Part shown: piece after piece, positions 25,890-34,733 of the stretch
How the letters are laid out: every line of letters starts with the position of its first letter
How positions within the stretch are numbered: the first letter of the stretch is position 1
DNA from: Roseovarius autotrophicus
GTDB lineage: Bacteria > Pseudomonadota > Alphaproteobacteria > Rhodobacterales > Rhodobacteraceae
Direction: 5' to 3'
Assembly: GCF_018069895.1 (NCBI RefSeq)
Contig: NZ_JAGQDH010000005.1
Location: 124,001 to 188,000 of the forward strand
Length of the DNA stretch: 64,000 nucleotides
Program-made: the position numbers and the translations under genes
The notes under the pieces: model-generated
Told to the model about the DNA's origin: nothing
Seen by the model: the letters and a program-made list of their open reading frames with translations, nothing else
The model's database searches: none

Positions 25890-26071
25890 TGTCCAGCCTC
25901 CAAGCTGTCCGTGCCTCATTTGTCTGGCCGCCGACCGCCCTTTACGGGGTCTTTGTTTTATGCGACCTGTCCCTACTCGACGATGCAACATTAGCCTGAA
26001 ACAGGCGAGGAGTGAAAGGCGGAAGTGGCGGATTTTCGCCCGCGTCACCCCTCTCGAAACGGAGCGCCCGC

Positions 26072-27064
26072 ATGATCCAGGCCGTCCCCCTGACTGAAAT
26101 CTGGCGCGGCCCGCGCCCCGAGAGCGTTCACCTGGGTCATGCCGTGATCTGCGACGCCTCGGGCGGGATTGTCGAAGCCTGGGGCAACACGGATGAAATC
26201 ATCCTGCCGCGCTCCTCGGCCAAGATGATTCAGGCCCTGCCCCTTGTCGCCTCGGGTGCGGCGGACGCGCACGGGCTCACGTCCGAGCAGCTTGCGCTCG
26301 CCTGCGCCTCGCATAGCGGTGCTGCAATCCATACCGAGCGGGTGGAACACTGGATCACCGGTCTGGGCCTGTCCGAGAGCGATTTCCGCTGTGGCGCGCA
26401 CGAGCCGCAGGACCGCGCGGCGCGCGACAGGCTGATCCGGGCAGGGCAGTCCCCGTGCCAGATCCACAACAACTGTTCTGGCAAGCATTCCGGCTTTCTC
26501 ACCCTCAACCGGCATCTTGGCGGCGGTCCCGATTACATCGACCCCGCCCATCCGGTGCAGCGCGCGGTGATCGAGGCGTTCGAGACCGTCACCGATCGAA
26601 CCTCGCCCTATCACGTTATCGACGGATGTTCCGCGCCCAACCCGGCAACGACGTTGCATGCCATGGCGCGCGCGATGGCCTGGTACGCGGGCGCGGGCGA
26701 GGCGACCAGTGAAGAGCGCGCCGCCCGCCGCCTCTGGCAGGCGATGGTGTCCCATCCCGCGCTTGTGGCAGGCGAGGGGCGCGCCTGCACCGAACTGATG
26801 CGCGCCTGTTCCGAGCCGGTGGCGCTCAAGACCGGGGCCGAGGCATTCTTCATCGCGATCCTGCCCGCGCGCAAGATGGGCGTGGCGCTCAAGATCGTCG
26901 ATGGCGGCACGCGCGGCGCGGAATGCGCCATCGCCTCGATCCTCGTTCGGCTTGGTGCCCTTGATCCCGATCACCCCTCGGCGCGCAAGTTCCGCAACGC
27001 GCCCATCACCAACTGGCGCGGGATCGAGACCGGCGCGATTCGCCCCGCCGCCGCGCTGGCCTGA
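26072..27064 (+). CDS. L-asparaginase, R. etli type II-like family
   Basis: The 330-residue protein belongs to the asparaginase family typified by the thermolabile Rhizobium etli enzyme, unrelated in fold to E. coli AnsA/AnsB. It would hydrolyse asparagine to aspartate and ammonia. Recognisable stretches are LPRSSAKMIQALPLV with the conserved Ser-Ser-x-Lys (about residues 46-60), CASHSGAAIHTERV, HNNCSGKHSGFL and VIDGCSAPN. These Ser/Lys and Cys residues are the catalytic and metal-site positions in the family. No signal peptide, so cytosolic. GGAG precedes ATG 26072. Confidence 0.9.
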   Translation: MIQAVPLTEIWRGPRPESVHLGHAVICDASGGIVEAWGNTDEIILPRSSAKMIQALPLVASGAADAHGLTSEQLALACASHSGAAIHTERVEHWITGLGLSESDFRCGAHEPQDRAARDRLIRAGQSPCQIHNNCSGKHSGFLTLNRHLGGGPDYIDPAHPVQRAVIEAFETVTDRTSPYHVIDGCSAPNPATTLHAMARAMAWYAGAGEATSEERAARRLWQAMVSHPALVAGEGRACTELMRACSEPVALKTGAEAFFIAILPARKMGVALKIVDGGTRGAECAIASILVRLGALDPDHPSARKFRNAPITNWRGIETGAIRPAAALA

Positions 27065-27114
27065 GTCGCCATCGGCAAGGATTGACCGACACGGCCGTCC
27101 GCCTTTTTGGGCAG

Positions 27115-27151
27115 GGCACCGCCGAGAACGCCGGGTGCGCTCGGCGGTGCC
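27115..27151. repeat. Perfect 12-bp stem-loop between asparaginase and EF-hand genes
   Basis: GGCACCGCCGAG at 27115-27126 pairs perfectly with 27140-27151 across a 13-base loop. There is no T-run on either strand, so it is not a standard terminator. The surrounding gap (27065-27326) holds no convincing gene. Confidence 0.6.
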
Positions 27152-27326
27152 TCGCGCGCGGTTCCGGAGTGGCGGAGGGGCGCGCAACCGACCCGCCCGA
27201 TCCGGCATCTTCTTGCGTGAAATCCCGACAATCGCCACGACCCCGCGACACGCGGTCAGGACGCAGCCATCTTGCCCCGCGGTGGCGCATCCCCGCGCCC
27301 CGCAACCTGACCGAAAGGAACCGGAC

Positions 27327-27584
27327 ATGAACAGAACTCTGACCCTGACCCTCACCAGCCTCTCGATGGCGCTTGGCCTTGGTGTTGGCGCGCTCGCCGC
27401 CGATTTCGACACGCTTGACGCCGATGGCGATGGTTATGTCTCGATGGCCGAGTTTCAGGAGGCTCTTCCCGGCGTGTCAGTGGATGCGTTCCTGAATGCG
27501 GACAAGAATGCCGATGGCGCCCTCAGCGAGGAGGAAGTCAGCGCCGCGCAGGCCGAGGGCATCCTGCCGCCAAGCGAGGGCTGA
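27327..27584 (+). CDS. Small exported EF-hand protein
   Basis: The 85-residue product has a Sec signal (LTLTSLSMALGLGVGALAAD), and a compact mature domain with two EF-hand loops: DADGDGYVSMAEF is a full canonical loop, and DKNADGALSEEE is a second with good ligands. Both should bind calcium in the periplasm. Function is unknown; similar small calmodulin-like proteins are common in Rhodobacterales and may act as calcium buffers or sensors. AAAGGAA precedes ATG 27327. A GC-rich hairpin follows the stop. Confidence 0.82.
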   Translation: MNRTLTLTLTSLSMALGLGVGALAADFDTLDADGDGYVSMAEFQEALPGVSVDAFLNADKNADGALSEEEVSAAQAEGILPPSEG

Positions 27585-27590
27585 GATCAC

Positions 27591-27618
27591 GCCGGGGCGG
27601 GCGCAGGCGCGCCCCGGC
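27591..27618 (+). terminator. GC-rich hairpin after the EF-hand gene
   Basis: GCCGGGGCG pairs perfectly with CGCCCCGGC across a 10-base loop, seven bases after the stop codon. It lacks a T-run, so it may end transcription weakly or protect the transcript's 3' end. Confidence 0.5.
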
Positions 27619-27720
27619 ACCACGCGGGCGATCAGCGCGCTTTCCTGGCGGAGCGCAATCATGCCGGGGGTGCGATCCTGGCCCCCGCGTCGGGGTTGTC
27701 CACGTCCGAAAACCCGCCGG

Positions 27721-28605
27721 TCACGGCCGCCGGGTGCCGCCGGAAAATTCTTCCCGCCCATATCCCTGAAGATACAGCAGCGCCGTCAGGTCGCCATGGT
27801 TGATGCGGATATCACATTCCGCCGCCACGCTTGGCTTGGCATGAAGCGCCACGCCCGTGCCCGCGCGGGCCAGCATCCCCAGATCGTTGGCCCCGTCGCC
27901 AACCGCGATCACGTCGCCCTCGGAAATCCCCAGCCGCGCGCTGATCTCGTCAAGCGCCCGCACCTTGGCATCGCGCCCCAGAATGGGCCGCGCCACATCG
28001 CCGATAAGCCGCCCGCCCTTGGCCAGAAGCGTGTTGGCGCGGTTCTCGTGAAAGCCAAGCCGCGCCGCCACGGCTTGCGTGAAGGCGGTGAATCCTCCCG
28101 AGACCAGCGCGCAATAGGCCCCCGCCGCCGTCATCGTGGCCACAAGCTCGGGTCCGCCGGGCATGAGAGTGATTCGGGTCTCCAGCACCTCGCCAATGAC
28201 GCGCTCGGGCAGGTCGCGCAAAAGCCCGACCCGTTCCAGAAGCGCCCCCTCGAAATCCAGCTCGCCATTCATCGCGCGCGCGGTGATGGCGCGCACATGA
28301 TCTCCGACGCCCGCCACCTCGGCCAGCTCGTCAATGCATTCCTGCTCGATCATGGTGCTGTCCATATCGGCCAGCAGCATCTTCTTGCGCCGGCCCTCGG
28401 ATGGCTGCACTACCAGATCGACCCGCGCGCGCTGCAACTCCTCCCAGACCTCCCAGCGATTGCCGGGCACCATGCCCATATCGAACTCGGCTGCCTCGTC
28501 GGCCGCAAGCCAGCGCAGATCGCCGCCTCCCCAGGCATTGCGCATCGCCTCGGCCAGCGCGGGCGACAGCGCGCCCTCGGGTGCGATCAGGGTGGTGGTG
28601 AACAT
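27721..28605 (-). CDS. serB: Phosphoserine phosphatase
   Basis: SerB removes phosphate from phosphoserine in the last step of serine synthesis. The 294 residues comprise an N-terminal ACT-like region (~75 residues), then the HAD catalytic core: nucleophile motif LLADMDSTMIEQECID (about residue 94), SGGFTAF motif II, and DVIAVGDGANDLGML with the metal-binding Asp residues. The length and arrangement match the ACT-containing SerB of proteobacteria. It is transcribed away from the aap operon, behind that operon's terminator. Confidence 0.94.
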   Translation of the reverse strand: MFTTTLIAPEGALSPALAEAMRNAWGGGDLRWLAADEAAEFDMGMVPGNRWEVWEELQRARVDLVVQPSEGRRKKMLLADMDSTMIEQECIDELAEVAGVGDHVRAITARAMNGELDFEGALLERVGLLRDLPERVIGEVLETRITLMPGGPELVATMTAAGAYCALVSGGFTAFTQAVAARLGFHENRANTLLAKGGRLIGDVARPILGRDAKVRALDEISARLGISEGDVIAVGDGANDLGMLARAGTGVALHAKPSVAAECDIRINHGDLTALLYLQGYGREEFSGGTRRP

Positions 28606-28659
28606 GGGGCGGGCCTCCGGCGTGGTTTCGCGCGTCTTCTAACCGGGATTTCCGCCACG

Positions 28660-28693
28660 AAAAAGCCCGCGCCAAGCAATGCCGGACGCGGGC
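28660..28693 (-). terminator. Rho-independent terminator of the aap operon
   Basis: Read on the minus strand, GCCCGCG and CGCGGGC form a 7-bp stem around a 15-base loop and are followed by TTTTT. It sits 22 bases beyond the aapP stop, before serB. Confidence 0.8.
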
Positions 28694-28715
28694 GATGTTC
28701 AGCGATGCAACGGGT

Positions 28716-29483
28716 TCAGTGCCCGAGGATCTGGCTCAGGAACAGCTTGGTGCGCTCCGATTTCGGGTTGTTGAAGAACTCTTCGGGCTCGTTCTGCTCC
28801 ACGATCTGCCCCTGATCCATGAAGATCACCCGGTTCGCCACCTGCCGGGCAAAGCCCATCTCGTGGGTGACGCAGATCATGGTCATGCCCTCTTCGGCAA
28901 GTGCCACCATCGTGTCGAGCACCTCCTTGATCATCTCGGGATCAAGCGCCGAGGTGGGTTCGTCAAACAGCATGATCCGTGGCCGCATGCACAGCGAGCG
29001 CGCGATTGCCACCCGTTGCTGCTGCCCCCCCGAAAGCTGGCCGGGATACTTGTCGGCCTGCTCGGGGATCTTGACCTTTTCAAGGAAATGCATCGCGGTT
29101 TCCTCGGCCTCGCGCTTGGGTGTCTTGCGCACCCAGATCGGGGCCAGCGTGCAATTCTCAAGGATGGTCAGATGCGGGAACAGGTTGAAATGCTGGAACA
29201 CCATGCCAACCTCGGATCGGATCGTGTCGATGTTCTTGATGTCGGAACTCAGGACTGTCCCGTCCACCACGATCTTGCCCTTCTGATGTTCTTCCAGCGC
29301 GTTGATGCAGCGGATAAGCGTGGACTTGCCCGATCCGGACGGCCCCGCGACGACGATCCGCTCGCCGCGATAGACGGTCAGATCGATGTCGCGCAGCACA
29401 TGGAACGCGCCATACCACTTGTTCATCTTGGTGATCTCGATGGCGATTTCGTCCGAGATCTGCATTTGGGTTTCTGCGGCCAT
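28716..29483 (-). CDS. aapP: General L-amino-acid ABC transporter, ATP-binding protein
   Basis: AapP powers the broad-range amino-acid importer AapJQMP. The 255 residues have Walker [14 protein letters not shown], the signature [15 protein letters not shown], Walker [15 protein letters not shown] and the switch His in VTHEMGFA. It is the typical polar amino-acid transporter ATPase. AAGGAGG precedes ATG 29483. Last gene of the operon, 14 bases after aapM. Confidence 0.96.
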   Translation of the reverse strand: MAAETQMQISDEIAIEITKMNKWYGAFHVLRDIDLTVYRGERIVVAGPSGSGKSTLIRCINALEEHQKGKIVVDGTVLSSDIKNIDTIRSEVGMVFQHFNLFPHLTILENCTLAPIWVRKTPKREAEETAMHFLEKVKIPEQADKYPGQLSGGQQQRVAIARSLCMRPRIMLFDEPTSALDPEMIKEVLDTMVALAEEGMTMICVTHEMGFARQVANRVIFMDQGQIVEQNEPEEFFNNPKSERTKLFLSQILGH

Positions 29484-29497
29484 GTCGATGACCCTCC

Positions 29498-30787
29498 TTA
29501 CCGGTGATCGGTCCGGAGCTCACGCTCCAGCCATTGCGAATATTGAGAGATACCGTAGCAGACGATGAAGAACAGGAGACAGGCAAAGCCGAACAGCTCC
29601 CAGTAGACCCCGTTCCATTCCGTCGAGGCCAGGATCGGCCCGCGGATCATGCCGACGATGTCGAACATCGAGATGATCGAGACAAGCGTGGTGTCCTTGA
29701 ACAGCCCCACCGCAACGTTGACGATGCCCGGAATCGAGATCTTGAGCGCCTGCGGCAGGATGATCAGCTGCATGGATTGCGCGTAATCAAGGCCCAGACT
29801 GTCCGCCGCCTCGTATTGCCCGCGCGGCAACGCGGCAAGGCCCCCCCGGATCACCTCGGCGATATAGGCCGAAGAGAACATCGTGATCATGATGATCACC
29901 CGCAGGATCAGGTCGAATGTTGTGCCCGGCGGCAGGAAATAGGCCAGGACGACGTTGGCGACGAACAGCAGCGTGATCAGCGGCACGCCGCGGATGAACT
30001 CGATGAAGACCACGCAGATCCACTTGATGATCGGCATGCGCGATTGCCGGCCAAGCGCCAGCATGATCCCGAAGGGCAGCGACAGCGACACGCAGACCAC
30101 ACCCAGCAGCATGTTCACCATGAACCCGCCCAGATCGCGCGACACGACCGGTTGCAGCGCAAGCACGTCCCCAAGCGGCGCCGTCACAAGACGCGAGGCC
30201 CACCAGAACACAAGCGCCGCGACGATCCCGGCCAGCACGGCGACGCCCGCGCTGATCGTCAGGGTGCGCCAATAGACAAAGGCGCCCAAAAGCACGCCCA
30301 GAAGCGCGAAGATCGGCACCATGATCGACCCGCCCCAGATCAGCCAGAAGGCGATGAACGGGTATAGCCCGGTAAAGATCAGCATCTGACGCGGCAGATA
30401 CTTCATGAACAGCACCGGCGCTGCCGCCACGAAAAGCAGCACGAAGGCCAGTGTCGGGCGCCAGTAGAGGTCGGGCGGATATTTGAACCCGAACAGAAGC
30501 TGGTTCCAGCGTTCGGTCAGCACCGCGAAACAGGCCCCCGTGCGCCCGTCCAGCATTTCCCGGCAGGCCGAAAGGCTGGGGCTGTCCCAGATCCCGTTGA
30601 AGAACCACGGCGCCACCCCGAAAAGGATGCGCACCACCACATAGGCCGAAACCAGCGTCAGGAGGGTGTTGCCGACCGAGGAAAACAGGTTTTCCCGCAG
30701 CCATTTCACCGCTCCCGTCTCGGCCACGGGCGGCGGCGCTTCCGGCAGCATGTGAGAGCGCACAAAGGCGAGATTGTCACGCGACAT
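29498..30787 (-). CDS. aapM: General L-amino-acid ABC transporter, permease AapM/BztC
   Basis: This inner-membrane permease has 429 residues, much longer than simple His/Glu permeases because of extra N-terminal membrane segments typical of AapM/BztC. The EAA loop region, [20 protein letters not shown], couples to AapP. It pairs with AapQ to form the channel. It starts 3 bases after the aapQ stop. The N-terminal charged segment (to residue ~35) should be cytoplasmic. Confidence 0.95.
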   Translation of the reverse strand: MSRDNLAFVRSHMLPEAPPPVAETGAVKWLRENLFSSVGNTLLTLVSAYVVVRILFGVAPWFFNGIWDSPSLSACREMLDGRTGACFAVLTERWNQLLFGFKYPPDLYWRPTLAFVLLFVAAAPVLFMKYLPRQMLIFTGLYPFIAFWLIWGGSIMVPIFALLGVLLGAFVYWRTLTISAGVAVLAGIVAALVFWWASRLVTAPLGDVLALQPVVSRDLGGFMVNMLLGVVCVSLSLPFGIMLALGRQSRMPIIKWICVVFIEFIRGVPLITLLFVANVVLAYFLPPGTTFDLILRVIIMITMFSSAYIAEVIRGGLAALPRGQYEAADSLGLDYAQSMQLIILPQALKISIPGIVNVAVGLFKDTTLVSIISMFDIVGMIRGPILASTEWNGVYWELFGFACLLFFIVCYGISQYSQWLERELRTDHR

Positions 30788-30790
30788 GGC

Positions 30791-32005
30791 TCAGCGCTCC
30801 TTCAGCTTGATGGAATTGTTGTAGACGTTCATCACCGCCGAAATGCTGAGCGAGATCGTGAGATAGAACAGCATCAGCAGCAGCACGCATTCGATCGCCC
30901 GCCCCGTCTGGTTGAGCGTGATGCCCCCCAGCGTGCCGGTCACGTCCATGTAGCCCACCGCAATCGCCAGAGACGAGTTCTTGGTGAGGTTGAGATATTG
31001 CGAGATGAGCGGCGGGATGATGACGCGCAAAGCCTGCGGCAGGATCACAAGGTTCATGATCCGGTTGGGCCGCAGCCCGAGCGAGGCTGCCGCCTCGGTC
31101 TGCCCCTTGCTCACCGCCTGAATGCCCGCTCGCACGTTCTCGGCGATGAAGGCGCCCGTGTAGATCGCCAGCGCGAACCACAGCGCAATGAGCGAGCCGC
31201 GGATATGCAGACCGCCCTGGAAGTTGAAGCCGCGCAGCTCCGGGTAGTCGAGGCTGATCGGCTGACCCATAACGAAATACATCAGGATCGACGGCACGAA
31301 CAGGATCACCAGCGACGGCCATCCCATCGGCAGGAGCTTGCCGGTATCGTAAAGCAGCTTGGTCGCGTAGCGGCGGTAATAGAACATGCCGATGATCGAG
31401 GCGAGAAAGGTCAGCACCACCACCATCGACCCCGAGCCCCAGACCGGCGAGGGCACATAGACCCCACGATTGGTAAAGGCCACGGCGTCGAACAGCATCG
31501 AGGATGTCGCGTTCTCACCCCGGAACGCATTCGGCGCGGGCATGACCGCCGTCATCACGGTAAAGATGATGAGAATCCAGATCAGCACCGGCACGTTGCG
31601 GAACGCCTCGACATAGACCGCCATCAGCTTGCGCACGAGCCAGTTGGGCGAGAGCCGCAGAACGCCCGCGACCACACCGAACACGGTCGCGGTCAGACAA
31701 CCCAGAAACGCCACGATCAGCGTATTGAGCACCCCCACGATCGAGGCGCGCAAATGGGTCGATTGGCTGTCATATTCGATGGGCCGCTGGTTGATGTCAT
31801 AGCCCGACGGATCCTGAAGGAACCGGAAAGAGATGTTCTGCCCCTGGTCTGACAGGTTTTTCATCAGGTTCGCGCCCAGATAGCCGATAAGCAGCATCAA
31901 CAGGATGAGCGCGATGAACTGGAACGTGTAGGATCGGAACCGGGTGTCGTAGATCAGCATCGACAGCTGAAACGACGCCTTTGGCGGGTCGCTGATCGTT
32001 GTCAT
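30791..32005 (-). CDS. aapQ: General L-amino-acid ABC transporter, permease AapQ/BztB
   Basis: This 404-residue permease partner of AapM carries the family's long periplasmic insertion between the early membrane segments and the coupling motif EAAASLGLRPNRIMNLVILP. It has the first large membrane segment at FIALILLMLLIGYLGANL. Start at 32005 was chosen at MTTISDPP; the longer frame runs into the leader. A strong hairpin separates it from aapJ, so the binding protein is probably made in excess. Confidence 0.95.
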   Translation of the reverse strand: MTTISDPPKASFQLSMLIYDTRFRSYTFQFIALILLMLLIGYLGANLMKNLSDQGQNISFRFLQDPSGYDINQRPIEYDSQSTHLRASIVGVLNTLIVAFLGCLTATVFGVVAGVLRLSPNWLVRKLMAVYVEAFRNVPVLIWILIIFTVMTAVMPAPNAFRGENATSSMLFDAVAFTNRGVYVPSPVWGSGSMVVVLTFLASIIGMFYYRRYATKLLYDTGKLLPMGWPSLVILFVPSILMYFVMGQPISLDYPELRGFNFQGGLHIRGSLIALWFALAIYTGAFIAENVRAGIQAVSKGQTEAAASLGLRPNRIMNLVILPQALRVIIPPLISQYLNLTKNSSLAIAVGYMDVTGTLGGITLNQTGRAIECVLLLMLFYLTISLSISAVMNVYNNSIKLKER

Positions 32006-32089
32006 CTGGGAAATTCCCCGTTGTTCGTCCCGTTGATTTTTCGCGCTCTGTGGCACGGGGGGACGTTTATCATTCGTTACAGGCGAGAA

Positions 32090-32111
32090 GGGCGCGGGTT
32101 TCCCCGCGCCC
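32090..32111 (-). promoter_or_regulatory. Intra-operon hairpin between aapJ and aapQ
   Basis: On the minus strand GGGCGCGGG-GAAA-CCCGCGCCC forms a perfect 9-bp stem with a GNRA-type GAAA loop, 17 bases after the aapJ stop. There is no proper T-run, so partial termination or 3' end protection of the aapJ message is more likely than full termination. Confidence 0.75.
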
Positions 32112-32127
32112 CCTTGTCGGTCCGGTC

Positions 32128-33147
32128 TTACCGGAACGGCGGCGAGTAGAGCAGGCCGCCATCGGTCCACTGCGCGTTCAGGCCGCGCGAAAGGCCGATC
32201 GGGGTTTTCTCGCCGATGTTCTTCTCGAACACCTCGCCATAGTTGCCGACAGAGGCGATCGCGCGCTTGGCCCAGTCACTGTCAAGGCTGATCATCTCGC
32301 CAAGGTTGCCCTCGGTGCCAAGCAGACGGTTGATCTCCGGGTTGCTGCCGGGGGCCGAGGCCAGCTCGTTCACGTTGGCGCTGGTCACGCCCAGTTCCTC
32401 GGCGGTGATGAGCGCGTTGAGCGTCCAGCGCACGATGTCGCCCCAGTCGTTGTCGCCATGGCGCACCAGCGGGCCAAGCGGCTCTTTCGAGATGATTTCC
32501 GGCAGGATCACATGATCGCCAGGGTTCTCGAAGGCGGCGCGGGTCGAAGCAAGGCCCGACGCGTCCGTGGTGTAGGAGTCGCAGGCACCGGCCAGATACT
32601 GCTGCTGTCCTTCGGCGTTGGTCTCGATCGGCACCGGCTCGTAGCTGATGTTGTTGGCGCGGAAGAAGTCCGCGAGGTTCAGCTCGGTGGTGGTGCCGGT
32701 CTGGATGCAGACCGTGGCGCCGTCAAGCTCCTTGGCCGAACTTACGCCCAGCGCCTTGGGAACAAGGAAGCCCTGACCGTCATAGTAATTGATGCCGACG
32801 AAATCGAATTTCAGGTCGGTATCGCGCGAGAAGGTCCAGGTGGTGTTGCGCGCCAGCAAGTCGATCTCGCCAGAAGCAAGCGCGGTGAAACGGGTCTTGC
32901 CGGTGGTCGGCACGAACTCGACAGCATTGGCATCGCCCAGCACGGCGGCGGCAACGGCGCGGCACAGGGCCACGTCGAACCCTTCCCAGACTCCATTGGC
33001 GTCGGGCGCGGCAAAGCCGACAAGGCCGGTGGTCACGCCACAGTTGAGCTTGCCACGGGCCTTGACGTCATCCAGCGTGGCCGCTGCCGAAGCGCCAGCC
33101 GCAAGGCCGGCGACAGTCAGTGCGCCCAAGAATACGGTTTTCTTCAT
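32128..33147 (-). CDS. aapJ: General L-amino-acid ABC transporter, periplasmic binding protein
   Basis: AapJ captures a broad range of L-amino acids in the periplasm. The 339 residues start with a Sec signal (KKTVFLGALTVAGLAAGASA) and the mature protein begins ATLDDVKARGKLNCGV. The family's RFTALASGEIDLLARNTTWT lies near residue 100. The start at 33147 was chosen at the signal peptide. It is the first gene of the operon, with a possible promoter about 110 bases upstream. Confidence 0.96.
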   Translation of the reverse strand: MKKTVFLGALTVAGLAAGASAAATLDDVKARGKLNCGVTTGLVGFAAPDANGVWEGFDVALCRAVAAAVLGDANAVEFVPTTGKTRFTALASGEIDLLARNTTWTFSRDTDLKFDFVGINYYDGQGFLVPKALGVSSAKELDGATVCIQTGTTTELNLADFFRANNISYEPVPIETNAEGQQQYLAGACDSYTTDASGLASTRAAFENPGDHVILPEIISKEPLGPLVRHGDNDWGDIVRWTLNALITAEELGVTSANVNELASAPGSNPEINRLLGTEGNLGEMISLDSDWAKRAIASVGNYGEVFEKNIGEKTPIGLSRGLNAQWTDGGLLYSPPFR

Positions 33148-33253
33148 GTTTACCTCTTCCTGATTGTCCACCCTTTCAAGGGCGGTTTCGTTGGCCCTTT
33201 CCGGGGCCGGTCTGGTACTGTCAAAAGGGTATTTCCCCGATCAGTGCCCGCGA

Positions 33254-33282
33254 GTTTGTGTGGATTCAGGCTAAAACGTCAA
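33254..33282 (-). promoter_or_regulatory. Possible sigma-70-type promoter for aapJ
   Basis: On the minus strand TTGACG (33277-33282) and ACAAAC (33254-33259) are 17 bases apart. The -35 is good, the -10 weak. Nothing else in the 180-base region upstream of aapJ stands out. Confidence 0.4.
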
Positions 33283-33327
33283 GTGTTTGTTCAGAAAATC
33301 GGGGTTTGGGGGTCGGTTTCGAAAGAC

Positions 33328-34053
33328 TTACGTTTCGTCAATCGTGTTCCGCGAAAGATCGTGAAAGCGCATGGCGTTCAGAAAGTCGGATTGTTTCCTT
33401 TCAGCCGCCTCACTGACCTCGTCGTCCTTACCCCATTGCTCTTCCTGCCAGGTTTCGTCGATGCGCGATATCTGCCAAAGCGTGTCCGCATCCGCCTGCC
33501 GACGCAGCGCGGCAAATCCGATGATGAGAGAACCGCTCAGATTTACGAGATCGTGAAACGCGGTCAGCGCCCAATTATCGAGCAGCTTCACCTCTTCGTG
33601 AAGTCGCTCCAGCGCTGCGGCCTCCTGTTTCACCGGCATCACGCCCCGCGATACCCGCAGCCGGATGGAAAAGACCGATTCGGTCCAATCGAGAAGCGGA
33701 TCCCAGGCAGCCATCTGCCGTGCGACCAGCTCGGACGGACCTTCCGCGCGATAGCACAACAGATCACTGCCGCCATACTCGGCCAGCATCGCGGCCACCG
33801 CGTCGCGCTGTTGCTCCATCCGGTCGATGGTGACATTCGCGGCACGGGTCAGGGGCATTCGGGCGGGTTGGATCACGCCCTCCTGCGCGCCCCACTCGGC
33901 GGCGATCGCCTCGGCCAGCGCGCGGGTCGGCACAAGCAGCTCTGCCTTGGCGGGGGTGCGTACACTTCTCCCGTCAAGGTGGACACCATGTCCGCATGCG
34001 CCATCGACCGCGCGTGCCTCTTTCCAGAACCGTTTTGCTACCCAACCGCTCAT
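33328..34053 (-). CDS. ATP12-family F1-ATPase assembly chaperone
   Basis: The 241-residue product matches the ATP12 family, which in mitochondria binds the alpha subunit before F1 assembly; alphaproteobacteria keep the ancestral form. The N-terminus RFWKEARAVD and the HLDGRSVRTPAKAELLVPT stretch (about residues 25-43) are characteristic, as is IAAEWGAQEGVI. It should act in the cytosol on AtpA. Its start overlaps the stop of the HAD hydrolase gene (ATGA), and it ends the crcB-rluC-gph-atp12 run, an order conserved in Rhodobacterales as far as I recall. Confidence 0.9.
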   Translation of the reverse strand: MSGWVAKRFWKEARAVDGACGHGVHLDGRSVRTPAKAELLVPTRALAEAIAAEWGAQEGVIQPARMPLTRAANVTIDRMEQQRDAVAAMLAEYGGSDLLCYRAEGPSELVARQMAAWDPLLDWTESVFSIRLRVSRGVMPVKQEAAALERLHEEVKLLDNWALTAFHDLVNLSGSLIIGFAALRRQADADTLWQISRIDETWQEEQWGKDDEVSEAAERKQSDFLNAMRFHDLSRNTIDET

Positions 34054-34733
34054 GTCAGCCCGCTCCAGAACTCGTCCAGCACCCCCGCCAGATCGCGGAA
34101 ATCCTCCACGATCCGCGCCGCCGCCGTGAGCGTCTCGGGCCTGTGATACCCCCAGCTTACGCCGATCCCGGTGATCCCGGCGGCCTGCGCCATCTCCATG
34201 TCAAAGCTCGTATCGCCCACCATCACCGCGTTTTCCGGCGCAACCCCGGTCTCGGCCAACGCGGCGCGGATCATCGAGGGATGCGGCTTGGACGGGTGAT
34301 GATCCGCCACCTGCCGCGTCACGAAATAGGACCGCAGGTCGTGCCCGTCCAACAGCTTGTCCAGCCCCCGCGCGGATTTTCCGGTGGCCACGCCCAGCAG
34401 GGTCTCGGGCACGCGGTGCAGCGCCTCCAGCGTCGCGCGGGCATGGGGATAGAGCGGCGAGGACCGTTCCACCCCGGCCTTGGCGCGCAGCCCCATGTAA
34501 GCGGCCTTGTAACCCTCGACGATCCGCGCCCGCGCGTCTGCGGGCAAATGCGGCGCGAGCCGCGCCACCGCCACGTCGAGAGACAGCCCCACAATCCCGA
34601 GAATCTCTTTCTTTTCAGGGGCCTGCTCTCCCAGCTCGGCAAAGCCAACCCGCATCGCCGCGAGGATGTCGCCCTGACTGTCCACCAGCGTGCCGTCCAC
34701 GTCGAAGATCACAAGACGCAGGGGGCGGCTCAT
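34050..34733 (-). CDS. HAD-IA hydrolase, phosphoglycolate phosphatase-like
   Basis: This is a 227-residue HAD phosphatase with motif I FDVDGTLVDS (Asp nucleophile), motif II VATGKSARG, motif III Lys in PSKPHPSM, and motif IV VMVGDTSFDMEMA. The alpha-helical cap places it in subfamily IA, as for Gph. The substrate could be phosphoglycolate or another small phosphate ester and is not settled by sequence. The start is ATG 34733, overlapping the rluC stop; the open frame continuing to 35663 is antisense-type noise over rluC. Confidence 0.87.
   Translation of the reverse strand: MSRPLRLVIFDVDGTLVDSQGDILAAMRVGFAELGEQAPEKKEILGIVGLSLDVAVARLAPHLPADARARIVEGYKAAYMGLRAKAGVERSSPLYPHARATLEALHRVPETLLGVATGKSARGLDKLLDGHDLRSYFVTRQVADHHPSKPHPSMIRAALAETGVAPENAVMVGDTSFDMEMAQAAGITGIGVSWGYHRPETLTAAARIVEDFRDLAGVLDEFWSGLT

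Noticed and set aside
27065..27326. Possible small gene in the gap before the EF-hand gene (a plus-strand frame at 27082-27330)
   Set aside because: Arg/Pro-rich composition, no ribosome site, and it runs through a perfect stem-loop; read as non-coding.
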